Assembly (NCBI GenBank): GCA_947570265.1
Contig: CANOUR010000002.1
Location: 1 to 64,000, forward strand
DNA length: 64,000 bases
Direction: 5' to 3'
Source: an uncultured Bacteroidales bacterium
GTDB lineage: Bacteria; Bacteroidota; Bacteroidia; Bacteroidales; Muribaculaceae
Position 1 is the first letter of the stretch; each line of letters begins with the position of its first letter. Shown here piece by piece: positions 9,560 through 16,346 of this stretch. Position numbers and translations under genes: made by a program. The notes beneath the pieces were generated by a model, which did not search any database, had not been told where the DNA came from, and was given only the letters and a program-made list of their open reading frames with translations.

Positions 9560-11245
9560 TCACTCCATGAGCTTGCGGTAGCGACGACGTGTGGGCTCCT
9601 TACCGCCGTTGTGGGCTTTCTTGAACTCCTCATAGTCGCTGTATGACCCTTCATAATACACGACCTTGCCCTCACCCTCGAACGAGAGGATGTGGGTGCA
9701 GATGCGGTCGAGAAACCAACGGTCATGGCTCACCACCACCGCGCATCCGGCAAACTCCTCCAGACCCTCTTCGAGAGCACGCAGGGTATTGACGTCGATG
9801 TCGTTGGTCGGCTCGTCGAGCAACAGCACATTTCCTTCCTGCTTGAGCGCCATGGCCAGATGCAGACGATTGCGCTCACCGCCGGAGAGCACCCCGATCT
9901 TCTTTTCCTGATCAGCGCCGGTGAAGTTGAACCGCGACAGGTATGCGCGCGCATTCACATCGCGGCCACCCATGCGGAATGTCTCCGTGCCCTGCGATAT
10001 CACCTCATAGACAGTCTTGTCGGGGAGCAGGTCATGGTGTGTCTGGTCGACATAAGCCACTTTCACGGTCTCTCCGACATCGAACGAACCGGCGTCGGCT
10101 TTTTCCTGATCCATAATGAGCCGGAACAGTGTGGTCTTGCCAGCGCCATTAGGGCCTATCACACCCACAATGCCGTTGGGCGGCAGCGTGAAGTCGAGAT
10201 TCTCGAAAAGCTGTTTTTTGCCGAATGCCTTGCTGAGTCCATGAGCCTCGATGACTTTCGATCCGAGGCGCGGGCCATTGGGGATGAAAATCTCGAGTTT
10301 TTCCTCGCGCGCCTTCTGATCCTCGTTGAGCAGACGGTCGTAGGAGTTGAGTCGAGCCTTTCCTTTGGCCTGACGGGCTTTCGGAGCCATTCTCACCCAT
10401 TCGAGCTCGCGTTCGAGGGTTTTGCGGCGCTTGCTCGCCTGCTTTTCCTCCTGAGCCATGCGCTTTGTCTTCTGATCGAGCCACGATGAATAGTTGCCCT
10501 TCCAGGGTATGCCCTCGCCTCTGTCGAGTTCGAGAATCCAACCGGCCACATGATCAAGGAAATATCGGTCGTGTGTGATGGCAATGACCGTGCCGGCATA
10601 TTGCTGCAGATGCTGCTCGAGCCAGTCGATCGACTCGGCGTCGAGATGGTTGGTCGGCTCGTCGAGCAGCAGGATGTCGGGCTGCTGGAGCAAAAGACGG
10701 CACAGCGCCACACGACGACGCTCGCCACCTGACAGCGTGCCCACCTTCTGGTCGTCGGGCGGACATTGGAGCGCATCCATAGCACGCTCGAGCTTGGAGT
10801 CGATATTCCATGCGTCGGCGGCATCGAGTTTATCCTGAAGTTCGGCCTGCCGCGCGATGAGGGCATCCATCTTGTCGGGATTTTCAAGCACATCGGGGTC
10901 GGCGAATGCCTCATTGACCTTGTCGAACTCGGCCAACAGATCCATTATCGGCTGCACACCCTCGCGCACAACCTCTATCACCGTTTTTTCGGGATCGAGC
11001 TGCGGATCCTGTTCGAGATAGCCCACAGTGTAGCCCGGCGAAAACACCACTTCACCCTGATAGCTCTTGTCGAGTCCGGCTATGATCTTGAGCAGCGTCG
11101 ACTTACCCGAGCCGTTCAGACCGATGATGCCGATCTTAGCACCATAGAAAAATGACAGGTAGATATTCTTAAGCACCTGTTTCTGGGGAGGATATATCTT
11201 GCTCACTCCCACCATTGAGAATATTATCTTCTTGTCGTCAGCCAT
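9560..11245 (-). CDS. ettA: energy-dependent translational throttle ABC-F protein EttA
   Basis: Cytoplasmic ABC-F ATPase that binds the ribosomal E site and gates the first elongation step according to ATP/ADP ratio. It has no membrane segments. Two nucleotide-binding domains are present in tandem: Walker A GLNGSGKST near residue 43 and GPNGAGKTT near 345, with signature LSGGERRR/LSGGERNR and Walker B LLLDEPTNHLD/LLLDEPTNDID. The linker between them contains the charged P-site tRNA interaction motif region (KQASKRRKTLERELEWVRMAPKAR). At 561 residues it matches EttA rather than longer Uup or antibiotic-resistance ABC-Fs. It is the last gene after ruvX and def with a 22-base gap and ends at a hairpin. 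Confidence 0.95.
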   Translation of the reverse strand: MADDKKIIFSMVGVSKIYPPQKQVLKNIYLSFFYGAKIGIIGLNGSGKSTLLKIIAGLDKSYQGEVVFSPGYTVGYLEQDPQLDPEKTVIEVVREGVQPIMDLLAEFDKVNEAFADPDVLENPDKMDALIARQAELQDKLDAADAWNIDSKLERAMDALQCPPDDQKVGTLSGGERRRVALCRLLLQQPDILLLDEPTNHLDAESIDWLEQHLQQYAGTVIAITHDRYFLDHVAGWILELDRGEGIPWKGNYSSWLDQKTKRMAQEEKQASKRRKTLERELEWVRMAPKARQAKGKARLNSYDRLLNEDQKAREEKLEIFIPNGPRLGSKVIEAHGLSKAFGKKQLFENLDFTLPPNGIVGVIGPNGAGKTTLFRLIMDQEKADAGSFDVGETVKVAYVDQTHHDLLPDKTVYEVISQGTETFRMGGRDVNARAYLSRFNFTGADQEKKIGVLSGGERNRLHLAMALKQEGNVLLLDEPTNDIDVNTLRALEEGLEEFAGCAVVVSHDRWFLDRICTHILSFEGEGKVVYYEGSYSDYEEFKKAHNGGKEPTRRRYRKLME

Positions 11246-11267
11246 TAATCAGTTTATTTTATATAGT

Positions 11268-11843
11268 TCAACGGCGGCCCTTTTTAGCCGTAGGCGCGTA
11301 TCGCGCCGGATAGTCACAGCGGGTCTTGCCCTCGATGATGTTGCGCAACTTGCCACGGATGAGCTGCTTGCGTATGCCCGACAGATGATCGATGTAGAGC
11401 ATTCCCTCGAGATGGTCACACTCGTGCTGCACTATGCGTGCGAGGAATCCCGAGATCTCCTCCTCATGAGGCTTGAACTCCTCATCGAGCCATGACAGGC
11501 GTATATGCTCGACCCTGCCGACATTCTCGCTCAGACCGGGGACACTGAGACAACCCTCGGGACGGCTCACCTCCTCACCGTCGAGAATCTCGATCTCGGG
11601 ATTGATCAGGGTGAGCGTGCGCCCTTCGCATTCGGGCGAAATATCCTTTACGGGATCGGCATCAATGACAACCAGACGGATGTTTCTGCCTATCTGGGGG
11701 GCTGCGAGACCCACACCCTCGGAGGCATACATAGTTTCATACATGTCGGCCACAAGCTGCTTCAGATCGGGATAATCGGGCATGACATCGTCACACTCCT
11801 CCCTCAGCACGGGGTGACCATAGAGATAAACCGGAAGTTTCAT
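11268..11843 (-). CDS. def: peptide deformylase
   Basis: Metallohydrolase that removes the N-formyl group from nascent polypeptides in the cytoplasm. All three family motifs are readable: GVGLAAPQ near residue 44, EGCLSVP near 96 with the metal-binding Cys, and QHECDHLEG near 140, where the two His bind the metal and the Glu is catalytic. At 191 residues it is of standard length with a basic C terminus. Its start overlaps the ruvX stop by 4 bases, so the two are translationally coupled. Grouping of ruvX, def and ettA puts DNA-repair-like and translation functions in one housekeeping operon. Confidence 0.97.
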   Translation of the reverse strand: MKLPVYLYGHPVLREECDDVMPDYPDLKQLVADMYETMYASEGVGLAAPQIGRNIRLVVIDADPVKDISPECEGRTLTLINPEIEILDGEEVSRPEGCLSVPGLSENVGRVEHIRLSWLDEEFKPHEEEISGFLARIVQHECDHLEGMLYIDHLSGIRKQLIRGKLRNIIEGKTRCDYPARYAPTAKKGRR

Positions 11844-12277
11844 ATATGGTTATTATCGTTGACGTATTGATTGCTTTCAAGATAGTCGTTGAGAATTATA
11901 GCAGCCGCCATGGTGTCGACAACCGCTTTATCGCGGCGGTCGCTTTTCTTCATCCCCGACTCGATCATGGAACGGTGGGCTATCACCGAGGTGAACCGCT
12001 CGTCGAACCACACCACCTCCATATCCGGGAAACTTGCGCGCAGACGCCTCACACCCGGCTCGATCCAGCGCATCGACTCGCTGTCGCGCCCCCGCATGTC
12101 GCGGGGAAGCCCGACCACAATGCGGTCGACCGGTTCAGAGGCCATGTAAGTCTTAAGCCACTGCGCGAGTCCGGCTGTGGGCACGGTGGCAAGGCCGGTG
12201 GCCACGATGCGCAACACATCGGTCACGGCAATGCCGCAGCGCTTTCTTCCGTAATCGATGGCGAGCAATCGTCCCAT
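11840..12277 (-). CDS. ruvX: putative pre-16S rRNA nuclease / Holliday junction resolvase-like protein
   Basis: YqgF/RuvX-family RNase H-fold protein. In E. coli the family member is needed for 16S rRNA 5' maturation; a Holliday junction role was proposed earlier. The 145-residue protein opens with LAIDYGRKRCGIAVTD, containing the first acidic active-site residue. It also has the conserved VVGLPRDMRG and WFDERFTS motifs and a C-terminal DKAVVDTMAAAIILNDYL with the last acidic residue. It is the first gene of the ruvX-def-ettA operon. A promoter-like TAAATTTG box ends only four bases before the ATG, which suggests a leaderless or nearly leaderless mRNA. Confidence 0.93.
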   Translation of the reverse strand: MGRLLAIDYGRKRCGIAVTDVLRIVATGLATVPTAGLAQWLKTYMASEPVDRIVVGLPRDMRGRDSESMRWIEPGVRRLRASFPDMEVVWFDERFTSVIAHRSMIESGMKKSDRRDKAVVDTMAAAIILNDYLESNQYVNDNNHI

Positions 12278-12281
12278 GCTG

Positions 12282-12289
12282 CAAATTTA
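12282..12289 (-). promoter_or_regulatory. -7 box of ruvX, abutting the ATG
   Basis: Minus strand TAAATTTG, four bases before the ruvX start codon at 12277; implies a leaderless or nearly leaderless transcript. No good -33 element was found at the right distance. Confidence 0.5.
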
Positions 12290-12368
12290 GCAAAAAACTC
12301 CGACACCTCCAACCTCGCGTCTCAACGTCGCTCCATACCTCTTGATTAGCTGTTATGCAACATAAATG

Positions 12369-12382
12369 ACAGCTATAGCTGT
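12369..12382. repeat. 14-bp palindrome before the TlpA promoter
   Basis: ACAGCTATAGCTGT, perfect, ends seven bases before the -33 TTTG of the TlpA promoter. Position suits an activator site; no regulator is identified. Confidence 0.55.
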
Positions 12383-12388
12383 AAAAAT

Positions 12389-12419
12389 TTTGCCATTTCG
12401 TGCAGAATATGTATTTTTG
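12389..12419 (+). promoter_or_regulatory. promoter of the TlpA-Omp28 cluster
   Basis: TTTG (12389-12392), 19 bp, TATTTTTG (12412-12419), an exact match to the Bacteroidota consensus; the ATG is 55 bases further on. Confidence 0.8.
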
Positions 12420-12474
12420 GCCGTTAAACCAACCGACAGGACAGGAATCAAAATCATAAAAAGCTTATATAATT

Positions 12475-12972
12475 ATGAAACTTTTCTCACGCATTCTTTT
12501 CATTGTGGCACTCGCACTGTCATGCGCCACAACCGCATCAGCCCAGCTTCCCTCGGCTCAGCTCAAGGATCTCACCGGCAAACCCGTCGACACCGCAACA
12601 CTGTCGAACGACGGCAAACCTTTCGTGATCAGCTTCTTCGCCACATGGTGCAAACCCTGTCTGCGCGAGCTTAAGGCAATCCGCGAGGTTTACCCCGACT
12701 GGCAGGACGAGACCGGCATGAAGCTCATTGCCATATCGATCGACGAAGCGCAGAACACCGCCAAGGTAAAGCCCCTTGTCGACGCCGAAGGTTTCGAATA
12801 TGAGGTGCTTCTCGACCCCAACAGCGACTTTGCCCGCGCCATGGGCGTGCAGAACGTGCCCCACGTGTTCATCATCGACGGACAGGGACGCATCGCCGAG
12901 CAGAAAATGGGCTATACCGACGGTTCGGAGGCTCACCTGATCGAGAAGATCCGCGAACTCAGCGGCAAGTGA
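12475..12972 (+). CDS. TlpA-family periplasmic thiol-disulfide oxidoreductase
   Basis: A 165-residue exported thioredoxin-fold protein. A signal peptide covers about 1-23 (ends ATTASAQ). The active site is WCKPC near residues 60-64, within FFATWCKPCLREL. The conserved cis-Pro region is visible as VQNVPHVFIID. Such proteins reduce or shuffle disulfides in the envelope. It heads a gene series containing two further CxxC-bearing Omp28-type proteins and a DUF6029 barrel, suggesting a surface redox or folding module. The best promoter in the region lies 56 bases upstream, with a 14-bp palindrome just before its -33 element. Confidence 0.9.
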   Translation: MKLFSRILFIVALALSCATTASAQLPSAQLKDLTGKPVDTATLSNDGKPFVISFFATWCKPCLRELKAIREVYPDWQDETGMKLIAISIDEAQNTAKVKPLVDAEGFEYEVLLDPNSDFARAMGVQNVPHVFIIDGQGRIAEQKMGYTDGSEAHLIEKIRELSGK

Positions 12973-13028
12973 TCCAACACAGAACCAATCCATAGTCATC
13001 AACTCCATCATCACGCATTTTACACGCA

Positions 13029-14702
13029 ATGGCGCATGTGAAACTACTGCTCGCCGCCTCCCTTATGGTCATGGCGGCGGCTTCGCCTGTCAAAGCCGCT
13101 ATACTTGAGAACGCGGCCGTTCACGGCAGCGTACAGGCCGACATCCTTTTCCCCGAAGAGGATGAGGCAATCGGCACAGGCACATATGATAAGAAAATAC
13201 TTTTCAACTCCTATGCCGACGTGTCGCTCGTCAGCAAATATGTCGACGCAGGTCTACGTCTCGAATTCATGAAATGGCCGCTTCCGGGCTACGAGCCTGA
13301 TTTCGCAGGCTGGGGAGTGCCCAACATTTTCATCAAGGCCAAGTGCAAGGGAGTGGAACTCACCGCAGGCGACTTCTACGAGCAGTTCGGCAGCGGATTC
13401 ATACTCCGCACCTATGAGCAGCGCGCCCTCGGCATCGACAACTCGATACGAGGCGGACGCCTGAAAATCAACTCGATCAACGGACTGCGCATCACCGCTC
13501 TGGGCGGCCTGCAGCGCCGTTACTGGGATTGGCACCGTCAGTCGCAGGTCTATGGCGGCGACGTCGAGGCCTACATTCAGGACTGGGCGCCACGTCTGCG
13601 CGACAAAGGCGTGATGTGGAGCGTGGGAGCTTCATACGTGCTCAAGCATGAGAGCGATGAGGACATCATGGTTCCAGGCACCAACTACCGCCTCAACCTG
13701 CCCACCAACGTCAACGCATTCGACGGCCGCACACATTTCCAGAAAGGCAACTGGGGTGTGATGGGCGAGTTTGCATGGAAGAGTCAGGATCCGTCGTTTG
13801 ACAACAACTACACCTACGGCGACGGTACGGCCTACATGATCACCGGTACATACTCACGTCCGGGCATGAGCGCGCTCATCCAGGCAAAACGAAGCGAGAA
13901 CATGGCGTTCCGCTCGCAGCGCGACATGTCGGGCAACTCCACCTTCATCAACAACATGCCGGCATTCTCCTACCAGCACACCTATGCGCTGGCAGCCATG
14001 TATCCCTACGCCACCCAGAACGCACCCGGCGAATGGGCATTCCAGGGATCATTCGCCTATTCATTCAAGCGCAAGACGGCGCTCGGTGGAAAATACGGCA
14101 CAAAGGTGAAAGTCAACCTGAGCTATATCAGCGGACTTGTTCACAAACCCGCCGAAGGAGGCCTCAACGGCAACACCCTGATGGGATCGAACGGCGAAAG
14201 CGCCTACTTCTGGAAGATCGGACAGGAAAACTATCACGACTTCAACATCACGATCGAAAAGCGCCTGAGCCGCTCGTTCATGCTCCAGTTCCTCTACATG
14301 AACCAGTTCTATAACCAATCGGTTGTGGAAGGTCACGGCGACAAGGTGAAGAGCAACATCTTCGTCCTCGACGGCAACTGGAAGATCGACCGCAAATTCA
14401 ACCTGCGCGCCGAGCTGCAGTATCTGACCACACGCGAGGACAAACGCGACTGGGCTTACGGACTCGTGGAGTTCACCTACAACCCCTGGCTGATGTTCTC
14501 GATCTCCGACATGTGGAACTGCGGCAATCCCGACGGCGAAAAGACACATTATTATATGTTCGGCATCACCGGCAACTACAAGGCCAACCGACTCATGGTC
14601 AGCTACGGACGCACAAAAGCCGGCTTCAACTGCTCGGGCGGCGTCTGCCGCTGGGTGCCCGCAAGCCGAGGATTCCAGGTCAACTACACTTACAACTTCT
14701 AA
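13029..14702 (+). CDS. DUF6029 family outer-membrane protein
   Basis: A 557-residue exported protein of unknown function. A signal peptide spans about residues 1-23. The remainder is rich in alternating aromatic/polar beta strands and ends in aromatic FQVNYTYNF, typical of an outer-membrane beta barrel. I recognise it as the Bacteroidota DUF6029 family from the DFYEQFGSGFILRTYEQRALGIDNSIRG block and the C-terminal strands. It has two nearby cysteines close to the C terminus (FNCSGGVCRW) that could be a substrate of the neighbouring thioredoxin-like proteins; this is inference. It lies 56 bases after the TlpA gene and 24 before the Omp28 lipoprotein, probably in one operon. Confidence 0.78.
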   Translation: MAHVKLLLAASLMVMAAASPVKAAILENAAVHGSVQADILFPEEDEAIGTGTYDKKILFNSYADVSLVSKYVDAGLRLEFMKWPLPGYEPDFAGWGVPNIFIKAKCKGVELTAGDFYEQFGSGFILRTYEQRALGIDNSIRGGRLKINSINGLRITALGGLQRRYWDWHRQSQVYGGDVEAYIQDWAPRLRDKGVMWSVGASYVLKHESDEDIMVPGTNYRLNLPTNVNAFDGRTHFQKGNWGVMGEFAWKSQDPSFDNNYTYGDGTAYMITGTYSRPGMSALIQAKRSENMAFRSQRDMSGNSTFINNMPAFSYQHTYALAAMYPYATQNAPGEWAFQGSFAYSFKRKTALGGKYGTKVKVNLSYISGLVHKPAEGGLNGNTLMGSNGESAYFWKIGQENYHDFNITIEKRLSRSFMLQFLYMNQFYNQSVVEGHGDKVKSNIFVLDGNWKIDRKFNLRAELQYLTTREDKRDWAYGLVEFTYNPWLMFSISDMWNCGNPDGEKTHYYMFGITGNYKANRLMVSYGRTKAGFNCSGGVCRWVPASRGFQVNYTYNF

Positions 14703-14726
14703 CCACTCTCCGGCATTGAAATTGAA

Positions 14727-15497
14727 ATGAAACCACTGAAATTCATATATATCGCTGCACTCGCCGCATCGTTCACGGCATGCAGCGACGTAAGCGAGGA
14801 TGACCGCTATATCGACACCGGTGTCTTCACCCCCGCACGTGCGGTGCTCATCGAGGACTTCACCGGACAGCGCTGCGTCAACTGCCCCGATGCCCACGAA
14901 ATCATCGAGAAACTGCAGGAGCAGTATGGCGACTATGTTATCCCCGTCAGCATCCATGCAGGCGGCTTCGCCATCTCGGCCGAGCGCGGAGGTCTGGGCA
15001 CAGCCACCGGCGAGGAATACAACAATCACTGGGGCATCAACTCATGGCCGGCAGGCATCGTCGACCGCAACAGCGGCATCACCACCTATGACCAGTGGGC
15101 AGCCATAGCCCGCACCGACATGAGCAAGCCGGCCACCATGGCACTCGACATTGTGGCATCGCTCACCGACGACAACAAGAAAGCCGACATCACTGTCACC
15201 GTCAACCCCGAAGTGACAGCCAAGGCCAGCCTGCAGGTGTGGGTGCTCGAGAGCGGCATCGTAGCCCGCCAGAACAAGGGTGAGGAAACCATCCGCGAAT
15301 ATGTGCACAACAACGTGTTCCGCGCAGCTGTCAACGGCACCTGGGGGCAGGAGATCAGCTATGTGGCAGAAGAGACCGACGAGCGGACATTCACGCTCGA
15401 CATCGACGAAAACTGGAATGCCGAGAACCTCGACATCGTCGCATTTGTTTATGACAACAGCGGCGTGATTGTGGTGAACCGCGCCCACGTCGAATAA
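14727..15497 (+). CDS. Omp28-related outer-membrane lipoprotein
   Basis: A 256-residue probable lipoprotein: signal sequence with lipobox SFTAC, Cys at about residue 19. A thioredoxin-like N-terminal domain follows with the Omp28 hallmark IEDFTGQRCVNCPDAH near residues 42-57, where Cys-x-x-Cys replaces the thioredoxin active site. The C-terminal half is beta-rich (about residues 140-256). Omp28 of Porphyromonas gingivalis is the named relative; its biochemical function is not settled. Context (TlpA, DUF6029, second Omp28-like protein) suggests a shared envelope thiol-disulfide role. It has no promoter of its own that I can see. Confidence 0.85.
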   Translation: MKPLKFIYIAALAASFTACSDVSEDDRYIDTGVFTPARAVLIEDFTGQRCVNCPDAHEIIEKLQEQYGDYVIPVSIHAGGFAISAERGGLGTATGEEYNNHWGINSWPAGIVDRNSGITTYDQWAAIARTDMSKPATMALDIVASLTDDNKKADITVTVNPEVTAKASLQVWVLESGIVARQNKGEETIREYVHNNVFRAAVNGTWGQEISYVAEETDERTFTLDIDENWNAENLDIVAFVYDNSGVIVVNRAHVE

Positions 15498-15541
15498 CCG
15501 CAGACAACCAAACAACAAAACCAACCCATAAATTCCAAACA

Positions 15542-16228
15542 ATGAAAAAACTCTACATCCTCGCAGCCGCCATGCTCACTGCCGGCGCAATGAACGCCGA
15601 GACACTCTCGTTTCTCGATGGCGAAACTCCCGTAGCCAACGGCGAGACAATCACATTCACCGAATTGAACGAAGAAGATGTCGCAGACTACGGTGAAGCC
15701 AAATTCGAGCCCAAGCTCTATCTCACCACAGACTACGTGACCGGCGAACTCACCGCTATCGCAGAGTGCACAAGCGGTCAGGAGATCTCGTTCTGCTTCG
15801 GAGGCAACTGCATGGCCGGTGAAACAGTCACCAAAGAACATGAGTCGATCAAACCCGGCGACAAAGTCGCACTGATGTACGACGTGATGTTCTACGACGT
15901 CACCCCCGACTATGAATATCCTGTGGTCAGCACCATCATCTCAGTGACCGACAACTCCAATCCCTCGACAGCAACAACCATGACCGTTGTTTTCGACAAG
16001 ACATCGAACAGCATCAAGGCTGTAGAGACCGGCAAAAAAGTGACCGTTGCCAACGGAGCATTCGCTTACGTGCTTGACGGCGCAGCCACACTCAATGTCT
16101 ACAACACCGCAGGCAACCGCGTCTTCACCGCCGCCCTCGAAGGCAACGGCTCGCTCGACGCCCAGCTTGCCCCCGGCCTCTATGTCTACACACTTGCAGG
16201 CGAAACCGGCAAATTCGTTGTCCGCTAA
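15542..16228 (+). CDS. secreted protein of unknown function with T9SS-like C-terminal tail
   Basis: I do not recognise a family for the body of this 228-residue protein. It has a clear signal peptide (about 1-19, ending MNAE). A beta-rich acidic middle contains three cysteines (AECTSG and FCFGGNCMAG). The C-terminal part (about 160-228) resembles Bacteroidota type A sorting domains: LNVYNTAGNRVFTAAL, then APGLYVYTLAGETGKFVVR. It sits 44 bases downstream of the Omp28 lipoprotein and upstream of the larger Omp28-like gene. The pair of Cys in FCFGGNC may interact with the neighbouring oxidoreductases; that is speculation. A large inverted repeat follows 30 bases past the stop. Confidence 0.7.
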   Translation: MKKLYILAAAMLTAGAMNAETLSFLDGETPVANGETITFTELNEEDVADYGEAKFEPKLYLTTDYVTGELTAIAECTSGQEISFCFGGNCMAGETVTKEHESIKPGDKVALMYDVMFYDVTPDYEYPVVSTIISVTDNSNPSTATTMTVVFDKTSNSIKAVETGKKVTVANGAFAYVLDGAATLNVYNTAGNRVFTAALEGNGSLDAQLAPGLYVYTLAGETGKFVVR

Positions 16229-16257
16229 GATCACAGCGAGATAAAATAACCGTTACA

Positions 16258-16301
16258 GCAATGCGCAAGGTAACAATTAAAATTGTATCTTTGCGCATTG
16301 C
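16258..16301. repeat. 44-bp imperfect palindrome containing a promoter box
   Basis: Outer arms GCAATGCGCAA (16258-16268) and TTGCGCATTGC (16291-16301) are perfect 11-bp inverted repeats, and an inner ACAATT-AA-AATTGT palindrome lies between them. The TATCTTTG box at 16286-16293 overlaps the right arm. It may terminate the upstream gene, be an operator, or both. Confidence 0.7.
16286..16293 (+). promoter_or_regulatory. -7 box upstream of the large Omp28-like gene
   Basis: TATCTTTG 53 bases before the ATG at 16347, inside a palindrome. No convincing -33 TTTG at 19-21 bp. Confidence 0.5.
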
Positions 16302-16346
16302 TCTGTCTAATCCAAGCATAATCCTTAAACACATTCATAAACATTC

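Noticed and set aside
14061..15029. 322-residue minus-strand frame over the DUF6029 and Omp28 genes
   Set aside because: No recognisable motif, spans two genes and their junction, Val/Ala/Asp-biased composition of an antisense shadow.
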